Shown: positions 13,616 through 26,400 of the stretch, one piece after another | Layout of the letters: each line of letters begins with the position of its first letter | Numbering within the stretch: the first letter of the stretch is position 1 | Source: Mansonella perstans | Taxonomy: Eukaryota; Nematoda; Chromadorea; Rhabditida; Onchocercidae | Length of the DNA: 64,000 nt | NCBI GenBank assembly: GCA_037074765.1 | Contig: JBAMDO010000564.1 | Location: 496,001 to 560,000, forward strand | Direction: 5' to 3' | Translations under genes and position numbers: made by a program | The notes under the pieces: generated by a model | The model's database searches: none | Told to the model about the DNA's origin: nothing | Seen by the model: the letters and a program-made list of their open reading frames with translations, nothing else

Positions 13616-16600
13616 TTAAAGCTGTCCGATTTTCTGCAATCTCCTTGCCATTGCTGTTTCCAATTCAGAATGCAAAGCTTCAGAATTCATCTAAAATCAT
13701 CAATAGTAGAGCCAACAAACTTTTTTAGTGTAAAGTAAAAAATTTTTCAGTAAAAAATTCTAATCCAAACAAAAAAGCTAACAATATTTTGCTGACATAT
13801 AAAATTTTAAACCAGAAATTTTTAAATTCTCTATTTTTATCATTTAAATCTTTCTAAACAAAATACCGATTGAAGTTTAGTGGTATTTGAGCGTTTCGGT
13901 GGTGGAGGCGGTGGTGTCTTCTTGGGTAATGATGTTAGTGATGTTTGAGAAGGAATTGTTCCTAACTGATGATGACGATAATGGTTATGATGATTACTCA
14001 GTGCTATATTGTTCTGTAAATATTACCGCAATGAAGTAACAGGAAACAACACCTCTTAAAGAATCACAGTAATCTTATTTATGAAAAGTTAGATTCATAT
14101 AGCGAGTCAGAACGTTTTTCTCCTATTACTTAAGCAAGACTAAGCAGTTTTAAAAAAAGAAAAGCGCGCCTAAAGATTTATTCTTGAATAATGTAAATGA
14201 AGTGAATCAGCATGCCGTAAAAAGTATCCGTTTTTCTAATTTTTTATTTCTATGAATAAGAAGATAGTGCAGAATAAATATAAGGATACTTCAGTAGCAA
14301 TTATTCGATTGCTATTTCGTCCATTTTGTACCATGAATTGTGGTTTTGCTGGTGGTACTGGTGCCATAACGTTTGGTTTCACATTTGTTATATTATTATC
14401 ATTAGGATAAGTTGATGAAATTCCATTACTATATCGAGTAGCAGTCATATGACTTGTACTTGGCTGCTGTTGAGGAAATGAAATTTTCGCGATTGGTGTA
14501 GTTACTGTAGTGTCGTCTTGATTACCAGATACATCTAAAAATAAAATGTAAACAATTAAATTGTGCATACAAATAATAAGTAGATATCGATATTTTTGAA
14601 TTTCTTACAAAAATCTTTCCTGATTCTTCATTTCACTGGAAATTTCAAATTACCGCCTGAAGAGTGAGAAAAAAATAATTGTTGCTATGTGTTACCGGTA
14701 TTGATAAATCTACGATTGCTAAATTAAATTTAGCATCAATATAAATTGTAAATTTTAAATTCGGAATACTCACAATCGTGGAAATCCTTTCCGTGCGAAA
14801 TAGTAGTGATGACAGTTGGTGGAGGTGGCGGAAATTGTTCTTCATCACTATCGCTCTCAGCAGTACCACCGCTACGACCGTCCGGTGAAGCAATACCATC
14901 GCTAGAACTTCGATGGTCAGTCATTGTTGATTGTCTGTTATTGAGCATTAAATCGCAAGGTGCTCGTTTTATGGTACCCGTTATGATATCATCGCACTGA
15001 AAGTGGTTTACATTTTGGAATAGAATAATTATTGATTCTAAAATAATTAGTAAAAGACCTAAAGATATTTACCTGATCAAAAATAATACCACTTTGATGA
15101 CATGAAGGATTTCCATCATTACTAGTTCCGACCGATAACCTTGATGAGATGGATGTTCGTAAATCGCGATTTAAATTCAGCAAAGGTGATGGATCTTGTT
15201 GTTGAGATTGCCGTGTCTTGGTGTTTCGCATTTCAGAGAAAAAAATACGGTTGGAATCAACGGAAGAGAGTCGTGGAATTCCAACTTTTACAGGCTGAAT
15301 TACTCCATTCGATTCTGTTTGTTGCAGTTTCTTCATCTCTATGTAATTTTCATACAGATTCTGACCATTCTGCAAAAAATGTGGTAAATTTATGAATGGA
15401 AAAGAAGCTGATGTTACCAAATTTACCGTATTCCGAATAGAATGAATAGTTCTTCGCTCGTGAACTGACAAACCCATCATGAAATTACTTCACATTTCCA
15501 TTGCTTTATTTCATACTTTTCGAAATTATTCGTGTTAAAATTTATTTTTCTTGAAAGATTTCAAAAATTTTGACAAGGATTTTCAGAATTTCGAGGGACC
15601 GCAAAGAAAAATGTAATATGGATGTAAGTGGAACTGCAAGATAATAAGTGAAACCTTCGCAATCCTCAAAGCTATCATCCATTTGTGAAATGTCAACGCA
15701 TCTTCGGTGCAAACATATTTGATATATTTTGATGCTTTCACTTGGATTTTCGGATGCTACAATTTCGAGAATTATTGAGATTGGTAACAGCAAATTCAAA
15801 TGAATTAATTTTGCAAATCAGACAAAAAATTTCCTAAATTGGACTTAAGCAGATATATTTTTCGAGAACTGAATATTACTGTGCTCGGTAAAATTCCGAA
15901 CCTATTTAATTTCATCAAATTTTAATTTGTGAATCCTAAAAAATGTGAAATAATTTTAGTAGTGATATACTTTGATTGCGAAGCCATAACTGGATGGTGC
16001 TTTATATTTCTTCTTCCAGTCGGTAGCCATATAGACTTGATTAGTTTGCATATTCATCAAGCATTGCAAATCCTTCGAATTACGACTTTTGCCCTTTGAA
16101 CAGTAGTAAAGGCCGGATAAACGAAGCACGAAGAAATGTTTCTTCCACGATTTCTTACCGTCTGATTTCAGAAACAACCAACCTTCTGCTTCCGGCGGTT
16201 GTACATTGTCGCCTTCAAAAAATTCCTGAAACATCGAACGTAGTAAATTATAACATCTTATTAAGTCAATTATTGTTTAACTGCTTTTCTCCGCCGTAAA
16301 GTTACCAACAGAATTACTAATTATGTGAATAAATTACCATACGGAAGCAAACAGAATGCTTCCTTCTCCAAAGATTAATGGTAATATTTCACTGTTGTCA
16401 AAGGATCATTAATATCAATTAGCAACAATACATTCCGGGAAAGCCTCGTATAAATAATTCATGCAAATACGTAAATAAAGTTTAAGTTAAATTTTGCAAT
16501 TTATGGCATTCAAGAGCTGCGGACCGCTTATTGCAATCAGATTCAATTAGATTTTTCCGTATAAAGTACTCTTGATACAATTTTCCTAAAGTGTTTGTTC

Positions 16601-19600
16601 TATCTTCTGACGTTTTTCTGTCCTTAGATGACTTAAAGACAGAAACCTACCCTAATCACTTGTCTTTTTGTGTTCGGTGACGGTGGACCATGTATCAATG
16701 TGTCGATATTTTTCTGAGTTATAAGAAACTCTTCTGGTCGATCCAGGAATGAATATTTATCCAAGCGTCGAGTAAAATACAATTTGTTCCGCGAATTCAG
16801 CGTCCACATCATAATATTTTCCACTAAATATTCATGATCCTCATAGATCCGTTCTGGAAAATATAAATGAAATGCTGTAGCACTGGAACCGTGATACCGC
16901 AAGGAACAGAAATGAAAAGTAAATAAACTCAATTAGTTTAGTTGTCAATCACGTTTTTTAAAAGCACTAAAAAAGCAATAAACAAAATAAATGATTTTTT
17001 TTTTTTTTATAATTTAACTTATATCTATATTCACAACTGATATTTAATTACTACTCGGTCGTTTTTTATCTTACATATGTGTTATCTAATCATATTTGAA
17101 TTAATTTATGCCTGCTCTCTTCTGCCCAGTAATAGTTCAACATAACAACTATTAATTTAAAAATAAGCTATATTAATAAGTAAATCAAGCTTATTATTAA
17201 ACAAGTAAATTCGACTGATGAATGAAGTTAATAAATAAGTTACTGATGTAAAGTTCGGGATATTCCTCGACGATAGCATGATGCTCGCTTAACGAGACAT
17301 TTAATTTTGTAGCGATTCGACGGATACATTCAGCAACCGTCCACCTCTCGTCGATTAGTAAAGAAACGGTAGATGAACCATCGTCGATGAAAAACTTCAC
17401 GTAAATTTTTTTGATGTCTGCTTCACGCATCTTCTCCAGCGCTTCCCGAATCTTTGCCGCTTTTACTTCGTTACTAGTAAGTGGCCGAGCAGATTGCTGC
17501 TGTTGTGATTGTGGTTGTTGACGAAATTGAGCGGATTCCAAAGCGGAAGAGGTTGACGATTGATTGGGAGAAGCCTGAAACTATCTTTGTAATATTAGGA
17601 GTAGACATAAATAAACAATTTGAAGTAGAATTTTGTTTCCAAATGAACAGCTAGGATATTTCCACATATCGAAACTTGAAAAAAAGGCTTAATGTAAAAT
17701 GAATATTTCAGAGAAATTGCAAGAATGAGGTTTTCAAATTATTTTTTGATACTTTTATTGAATAGATTTAAACTAAAAATAATTTCTAAAAAAATTGGGA
17801 ACGAATAAATAGATCGAGAATTTATCTGGCCTGGCCGTTATATTATAATTTGTTTATTTGGAAATAAAGATAGAAATTAACAATCATTCTAGTAGTTATC
17901 TCTTAATTCAACTTAACCTGTCAGCCTATCTAAGCCAATGACTTTAAAAAGTTATTCCAATCCAATCACGAAAAATTCAAGAGATGAATACGATATAGAC
18001 TTGCAAATTCTTTCTGACATTATCCTTGGAATAACACAACAGGATCAAATTACTGATTCAGCACAACTAATAGGATCAAAATTCTATATAAAACGGCAGA
18101 CTTCATAGAAGATAAGACTATATTTCAACGAGGATCAGAATCATTTCATAAATATCTCCAAACTTTCTAAATATTGTGATTAGATTTAGTAATCCAACGA
18201 ATAGACTGTCTTATTGATTGTGGATAAAAAATTGTCAAATCGGTAATAAAATCGCCTTTAAATGAAAATCTAATAAAGATTTATATATATAACATACTGG
18301 CAGCTCATGCCCTATATTCGCTATTTAAATATTCAATAATTAAGTTCAAAAATGGATTAATTAGAGTTTTAATTAGAATAGAATGAATAAAAAATAGAAA
18401 AGTCATAAAATCTGGATAAGCTGGAAAAGAAAAATTTAATTTTAAAAGATGCATATTTGATTATTGCAATTATTAGCCAACAATAAGTTTTTTTTTTCGT
18501 CCATCATAACATTCGTTCTATTCACCAACATTCGATAATTTTATAAAAAAAATTTGTATGATATTTTAATCAGAATGGAAATTTGAATTAATGAAAGCAA
18601 TGACGTACCATAGCGATTGGTGCAGGATGTGAAAAAATGTTATTGGCTATTATCGTTCAATTGCGGAAGGAAGTTGTAAGTACTAATGACCGATAAAATG
18701 GGTTATACAGTCCCACAAATGTATATCTGTGTTGTATATTGTGGATTTAAAAAAAAAACGAAAGAACTGAAAACCATATTTTGTCTTCGTTTTCTTCCTT
18801 TCGATCAGTTTATTTTTGTTTTTTCATCAGCTTTTCGTTCCATATACATCAGTTCAAGCAATCCATGAGGAATTATCACATCTGATTTTGCTTCCCTATC
18901 ATAACAATTTTTAATTTTTAGAATTGATGATGGTCAAATTTTCACAAAGTACTGAAGTATGCAAGTGACAATGTAAGAAATTTGGAAATATTGCTAACTT
19001 CTTTCAATAACTAGAAAGCAATTCTTATTAAATAACATCTTTCATCTATTATTTGGTTAGCGAGTAGTGTTTATTTAAGAATTTAATAAAGCAATCTAAA
19101 ATGTTGAAAGAACATCAAAATGAACTTCAAATTGAATATATAAATCAACGGTTACTCATTGGGCATAAATTTATGAAATTTACGAGATTCTAAAATGATA
19201 CATCTAAAGAGTGGACAAAGAAAAGCGTACTTTTGTGTAGGAAACTTTAATATTTTTTATACAACGATCATAGCAGAAGAGAAAGCAAACAAGGAGGAGA
19301 ATTCCCTCTTTGTTGGAAGAGAACGAATAGATAATGAAAATAGTTGGCGGTTTTTATATGCTTACGGTAATATCAACGGATGATTCATTTTCTTTTCTAA
19401 GGTTCCACAATCGGAAATTACAACATCTTCCCCTTTATTGGATGCGTGAGGGAAATTTGCATAGTATGGTCTAATTTGAGCTTCAGTGCTTTTGCTGTGG
19501 CATATTTCTCTAATGTTGTTGAGGCCTATGTCAAATAAGTTGAGATGACATCTATCAGATCAATCTTTTCTATTTGCTGATTGAATTATAAGCACTTGGA

Positions 19601-22600
19601 CTATAAATGAATAAGGCTATTATCAGAGCTAATAAATGCCTCTTCTTATGCTTCCAAAATGGTCAATAATTTTCAATGTACTCATATAAGGCCTGTATGT
19701 TTTAATGAAAATTTATGCTAGAAAGTAACCGATTATGTTGAGAGGAATCAAGAAAGTGTAAAAGTATTCGAATTCAGAAAGCGATAAGGAATTCGAGGAA
19801 AATTACTTTAAAAAATTAAAACCTAAATGAAAATTTAACGAATATTATAAATGGAATTAGCAAAAACAGAAATAGAGAAATGTCATCAGGATTCGTCGGA
19901 TATGTTAAAATCCAGATCAGAGGGTAATAAATGAAGAAACAAGTTCCATGTTCAAATCAAGCATATCGATGATAGCTCTGCATGGGTTGAATATCATAAC
20001 AAAATATACGAAGTATCGCAACGGCCATCCCAATCGGTAATAAAAGAAATACTGCAATTTCAGCAACTGAAGGTCGTTTCACTTGTGCTTTATTAGTTTT
20101 TTCATGGAAAATTACTATTTCCGCAGCTGCAAATCTCATAAACACATTCTCAGGAGATGGAAGGAAAAATGAGAATTATGTGGAATTGCTATGAGATGCC
20201 ATACAGAGCTTCAAAAGTTGTAATTTAATTAAAATTGAAAATTTAAACTGAATGAGAAATAAAGAAAATACAGAATTACGACGATAGGATGGGAAGATTG
20301 TATTTTTTTTTTCAAAAAAGCGCATTTCTTCCAGGACTCCGTCTGAACGTGACTTCGATCTCATTTTGTATCTTATGATATTTCAACCATATTCTGGCAC
20401 GGACTGGTAAATAAAGAAAGAAGAAAAGCAGGCGAAGTGAAGAAATTAACACCTGAATTAAGTGAAGCCAAAAAAAAAACAGATAAATAATTAACCTGCT
20501 GAGTCGGACTTGGTGTATTAAGTGAGCCTCGACAACTATCAGAACATGAGATAGCTGAGTTTCTGCAATTTCGATTGTTGTTTCGAGACTCGGTACTAGA
20601 GGAATCACCGAAAGCCGAATCACGATCAGGGCTTGGGCAATCTGTCGATATGGTAGCTCCAGTACTTGAACCATGTATGAAATTATTGTTATCGGAGTAC
20701 GGATGTTGCGCATGAGACTGAAGATTAGTCCTGTAAAAATATAGTTAAATCTAAAATCTAAATTTTTGATCAAAATGAATTTTGCAGATAATTGGTACTA
20801 ATTCATTTGATGAATCCTTATCGAAGATGCTTAAATTGAAGAATAGATACAAGTTTTCTTAAAGCCACATGGCCAAAGTGTAGAAAAGAAAGGATACATT
20901 GGAAGTATTTGATTTTCTCTCATCGTTGTCCAAATTTTGATACTAAAAGGAATATGAGTCATCAATGTAATTTTATTTTTTCGATTGATGTTCATGTGCT
21001 GATGTATCAAACTTAATAATCAGTTAGAAATTTCTTAAATAATTTTCTTCTGTGATAAATTTCGAACAGGAACTATTCCAAATCTTGGACAATATCATTT
21101 ATTGGCCATCTTTAATTTTTATGTTAATGATTTGTTTTAATTAAACCTTGCTAGTCCGCATAAACTTGACGTTATTAAGCCATTTAGAATGATTATGTTT
21201 TGTTAAAAAGCCAAAAATTGATAATAGCGATGAAATTGATAACAGACGGAGTTGGCTTTTTAAACAGAGAAACCAGAGGATATCTGGTAGAGTATCAAAT
21301 TTAAGACAGACGAAATTCTATTCCAGAACTTTTGCACTAAAGATAGCAATATTTTCTGGGAAAACCCCTTCTAATATAATTAGTCTGTTACAAGAGAGAA
21401 GTACTGCAAATCCAATTTGTAATAATTAGGCTAGTAGGAATGATCAGAGGATGAAGTTATACCAATAAATAGATTTTAGCCAACATAAGGAATCAGCTGT
21501 CCAGCTTTGATCAGCACTCTTACCCCGCAGAATGGGGAAAAAAAACATCTGCTGCTAATTTTTGCGCAATCATCATCAGTAGTACGGTGAATCTCGCAAT
21601 TATACTTGGAAAAAAATTAAAAGAACTTAACAATTAGAAATATTTCAAAGTCTGAAAAATTTATTTCATTAAGATTTAAGGGATGAAAGAGCAGATGAAA
21701 TTCATTTTTAAAAAAAAAATTTTCATTAAACGACAGCATTGATTTTAATCAAAGCTTGTTTTCAACAATTCTATGAAAGCAAAGGAATAATACCAAAAAT
21801 AAATCGATAAACAAATAAATAAATTCAAACGTTCGTGAAGAAATGTTTTATGCTATGCTAACCTTTTCGTATCGTTATGCTGCATAACTGAAGTTGAAAG
21901 AGTACTGTTTCTTTTGCTTTGATTGAGACTGCTTTCACGGGAAGCAGACGTAGGAAGAGTTGGTAGGCCAAGAAGGGCTTGATCACCACCAATAGTAAGT
22001 TGTTGTTCGAGAGCCGATAATTCACCCAATAAAGTGTCTAATTCCCAGTCACAACTTTCTGGAATTTTTTTGAGACATTTATTCATTGATTTTGTTGTAG
22101 TGGATTAGTTTATTAAAATCTTAAAGAAAATACTGTATAAACTACAGGAAATTGACAAATGCATATGGCTGAAACCTTTTTGAACATAATATGGCGATTA
22201 GATCAAATCAGGCATATATTTTCACTTGTTTATTTACCAACCACTGCTCTTTCTAACGCTATTAGTCAATCAATATTTTATGTAACTTAAGTATCCATCA
22301 TCGATAGTTTGTGGCTGATTAATGGTCATATTTGCACATGTTTTTTGGATGCATAATTGTCAGTTACTGCTTTGAACAGCTTGTCTCGAATGTTACTTTT
22401 TAATTATTCAAAGCTTATCTTGTTCAAAATAGAAATAAGAAAGGAATTGAAAGTAAAAATTTCTAGGACAATTAGGCAATGAATGAAAAAATGCCAATTA
22501 TTCTGTTAACTTTTCGATATTCTATCGGCTTCATAAAATGCATTGGATTATAAATACATAAAATTAGGAATTGGGATTCCATAAGAAATTCAATTTAAGT

Positions 22601-23482
22601 TCGGGCCATAAAATTTTGGAAAATTCAATAAAATAGCAAAGTATAAACTAAAAATAAGAGAATCTTCTTCAACTGAATGAAATTGGAATATTCCGGATGG
22701 CTTGAAAATCAAAGAATTAATCGTGATAATTTAATTTTAATTATATTTGATCTATGCAAAATTTATATCCTATATAATATTCCAATTATACATCTATGGA
22801 TGATATGAAATCATTCCGATGATATCCGTATTTTAAGCCTTGGATAGAGAATTGAATCGATGATTTTCTTACCAATAACTAAATAACTTCGTCAGTCCCC
22901 TTAACAAATTATGTTACGAAAAATGGTTTAGATTACCGATTCTCTGATCCATTCGCTTTTTCATTATGCATTCAGTATTTATTGAAAGAAAGAAATGAAG
23001 TGATGCCGCAATTTCAATAGAAATGAGTACACAATATGTTATTCAGAGAATTGTTTATTAATGATCTGATACTTTCTTTCCGTTGCTTTTATTAATAATA
23101 ACCATACACACTTTTACATACATCACATACACATATTTAGAGAAAGATAAGAGAAAAACTGACCTTGAACATTCGCCATGCTGTATCTGATCGCGTCCAT
23201 CTGTGGTTTGGGTGGGATGTTGGGACGTTGGCGTACCAGAACCGCACCTTGAGCTCCACCTCCATCATCAACTGCTGTTTCTGCTGCTTGCCGTTGAGTT
23301 ACATTTCTTTCTGTTGTCGATGGTTTTATTGAGGATGATGATAATAACGATGCTGACCCGAATATCTGCTGTGGTAGTGCTACCAAATAACGTTGGGATT
23401 GTTGTGCTTGAGGTGTTCCTCCTGCTAATTGACCCATTTGATTTCCTGATACCTTTACATTCCCATATCTTTGATCTTCCAT
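13616..23482 (-). CDS. mig-10: MIG-10 / lamellipodin / RIAM adaptor (RA-PH, actin regulator)
   Basis: The gene is complete on the minus strand in 12 phase-consistent exons: 23482-23164, 22058-21863, 20730-20496, 17574-17244, 16853-16651, 16225-15971, 15756-15655, 15369-15073, 14996-14774, 14534-14290, 14013-13867 and 13690-13616 (TAA), totalling 875 aa. In order: a Gln/Ser-rich N terminus; a short [11 protein letters not shown] helix (about 107-130) like the LGEL segment of lamellipodin/RIAM; a Ser-rich linker; a Ras-association domain (about 305-425, starting KKIYVKFF); a PH domain (about 441-547, with [20 protein letters not shown] and a C-terminal [11 protein letters not shown] helix); an FPPPPP motif near residue 705; a TPPPPPPKR tract near 836; and a short conserved-looking tail. 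Family knowledge: MRL proteins link Ras-family GTPases and phosphoinositides to Ena/VASP at the leading edge, and worm MIG-10 guides axons and migrating cells. C. elegans MIG-10 isoforms are somewhat shorter. The chosen ATG directly follows a splice acceptor. Confidence 0.93.
17575..20495 (-). other. mig-10 intron 3 (about 2.9 kb)
   Basis: This separates the Ser-rich linker exon from the RA-domain exon. It starts gttaat and ends ttcag on the minus strand. The short open frames inside it on both strands look like chance openings in AT-rich sequence. No repeat or RNA gene recognised. Confidence 0.6.
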
Positions 23483-23495
23483 CTATGAAAAGAAA
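23483..23495 (-). other. Splice acceptor abutting the mig-10 ATG (cis or spliced-leader)
   Basis: On the minus strand a pyrimidine-rich tract ending tcttttcatag runs directly into ATGGAAGATC at 23482. Either an internal exon begins here, fed by the exon at 31972-32209 whose donor phase (0) fits exactly, or this is a trans-splice site giving a short isoform starting at 23482. Both could be used. Confidence 0.5.
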
Positions 23496-26400
23496 ATGAA
23501 ATAAATCCCTATTATTTCATAATTGCAATGATTTTCACTATGCTTAATTATTTAAAGCAATAATGATAATCTAATAAAAATCCAGCAGAGAAGAAAATTT
23601 TATTTTCGAAAACTTTGCTCCTTAAGCTCTAAATTCTTCGAATGATTAGAGGAAAAAAAAGAAATATTTCGGATAGATTTCATAAAGTATTTACTAGCAA
23701 CCTGATGATAGGGAACAGCAATAGACAAAATTATGATAATAGCTTGAATGATAGCTGGATTTAAGTAAAGATCTAGATTCCATAGCGCAAATATTATTTA
23801 GTCCACATTTTCGGTTAATCTTTGAGGGTTGTTGTGACAAAGATCGCATTGTAATATTTTAATTATCACAATAATAATGTATGAACTCTTTTCAAATTTT
23901 CCAAAGATTTTTTTAACAAAATACATTCATGATAAAATGTCCCGAAATTTTTACTGGATGAATTATTTTTTCATGTACTTTTCTGTTTCCTGCTATTTAT
24001 CTTTCAGCATGCTTATTCTATCACTACGACATGTAATATAGATATATTTGAAGGAAAGTTTCTTCTCGTCAAACTAAACTTTTTCAATTATTACACAAAA
24101 AGAAAAAAGATATGATAAGCAGTTGGATGAAGTATCGATGTTGAAAAAAGCAATGCGACAATGAGAAGTTCGCTTTTTGATTTGATTCCTGAGTGCTTTC
24201 CTATTCTGTTTTCCTTATTGTCGTACCATTCTGTCCTATTTTCTTTCTATTTCCTATCCTTCTATTATTTCATTTTTTTGTTCTATGATATCATATGAAA
24301 GAGTGTAATTCTAACATCAATCTATATTTTATAACATTATTCATACATGAAATGTATCTGTTTAAACCTGAATGAACCATCATCAGTCTCCTGTTTCCCA
24401 ACATCTGTTTTTTTTTTCAGGAAACTGAAAAGGGAAAGAAGAGATAGAAATGATTCGTTCTTCTTTCTCTTAACCGAATAGTAATTGCAAAAAGACAACA
24501 GGCATTACAATATCTACTTTTACTAATTACATAAGTAATTTAAAATTACTTATTTTACCATTTGATACACAAATGTGATTACGAAACAATGCAGAAAATG
24601 TTCGGTCATTTATTACTACTGGTCAGTAATCTTTTATCTTTCTTATGATACTATTTTACATTATCACTTGTCTTATTTTTCAAAAGAGTAGCCGATACTT
24701 GCATTTCATTGCTGATTATACTATGTAGTATGTAACAGCTGACTTAGTATCTAATCATCTACTGCGCTCGTTTGCAAATAGAAGGGTGACAAATGTTGAT
24801 TGTGGATGAAAATTAGCTCGAAAAGGATCAGCAAGTTCATCTACCATTTTGAATAATTTGGGGATTGCTCGTTATTTCGAACTCCATAAATCAGTATTAT
24901 TATTTCTTTTTTTTTTTTTTGTTCTTTCTGATTGAAGTACGTAAGCAGCTGTCATGAAATTATCGTAAGAATAAGCCTTTCCTTTTTCATTCACAAATGG
25001 GATCTTTATTTGAATTCTTCCAATCTTTCAACAAACATTCATCATACTGTCCTTCACGGCTCCGTACTTTTCAAGGATATAAGAGGTTATTTTTCAATTA
25101 ATTATGGCTAAATCGTAGGAAAAATTATTTTAAATATAATGTTGTTTTGTCGAAACAAAGATAGAAAGTTCGAAAAGTACAAAGTCTTGCAAAATTTAGG
25201 TAAGGTTATAGGAAGTAAATTCCCATAATCAACTAAAAAATTATTTTCACCTTAATAATAATTGCAAGAAATAGCATTTAAGAAATGAAATTAAGCCTGA
25301 AATAGCTTGCAGCTATGAAAATGGTCAGTGTAAAATAAATAGCTGGTTGCACTGAAAGAAATTTTAACATCAAGATTGTTGAAAACAAGAAATTTGAAAC
25401 TTTGAAAGATTCTTTAAACTGTTCAGTCGTTTTCACATAAATATTCTCGGATGACGGAAAGGAAGCTGTAGAAGTGATGTAACGATCATTATGATGAACA
25501 GCTGAACATTATTGGTCGGTTAAATACTCAATGAAAATGAGAAAATTAGATACCGAAAATTATTATTAGCTCATTAAATACGATATGAGAGACGTGATTG
25601 ATGTCAGGAATACCGAGAGTTTCAGCGCACTGATCTTGAGTTAACGGGAGTTTATAATTTACTGGTGCTGATGCATTTTAGCATGAAACGAACTTTCCAT
25701 TCTGAAACTCCGTCATCATCGACGCATTATTAGAAGTGGCATAACTGAATGATTCCACAAAAGAAGACCGAAAGATTGAAAAGAATATATTTTGTGGGAA
25801 AGAAAAGAAAGGCTTTCCTTTCAAAGTTAATCATTTTGCGCTTCAATGCTCATTTCACACCTAATATACATTGAAAATATTCAACAATGTCACTGAAAGC
25901 ATTTTTGATTCCATTTCTTGTGAAAAATAAAACTATATTTACCTCAACGAATTTACCAATGCTTGAAAAGTATATAGTTCTGCAAAATTAACCTTTGAAC
26001 CTTGTAAGAATTATAATTAAGGAAGAAAATCATTTTGAAAAAAAAGTTTAAAAAGTCTTCTGAGTGAATCATACATGCTGAATAACTAATTAATAATTCA
26101 TTTACGCTTAGCCTATCACTTAGTTTAGTGAACTACTGTAACAAAAAATCCATCAAATGAAAGTATGAAATTCACCGTGAAGATCAATTAATAAAAAATA
26201 ATTGATTGGTCATATACAATATGTCCTTTTTTTAATTCAGATGTCTAATTTCAAGGTTTGCTGCAAATTTTTTTAAAAGCACAATCAAATGAGAAATGAA
26301 ATGAGAAATGGAAGAATGAGAGGGAAAAAGAGAAACAGATGAAAAATAATAATTTTTTTTAGTTTTTCCATTCCAAATCATTTCCTCACAAAAATTCTTC

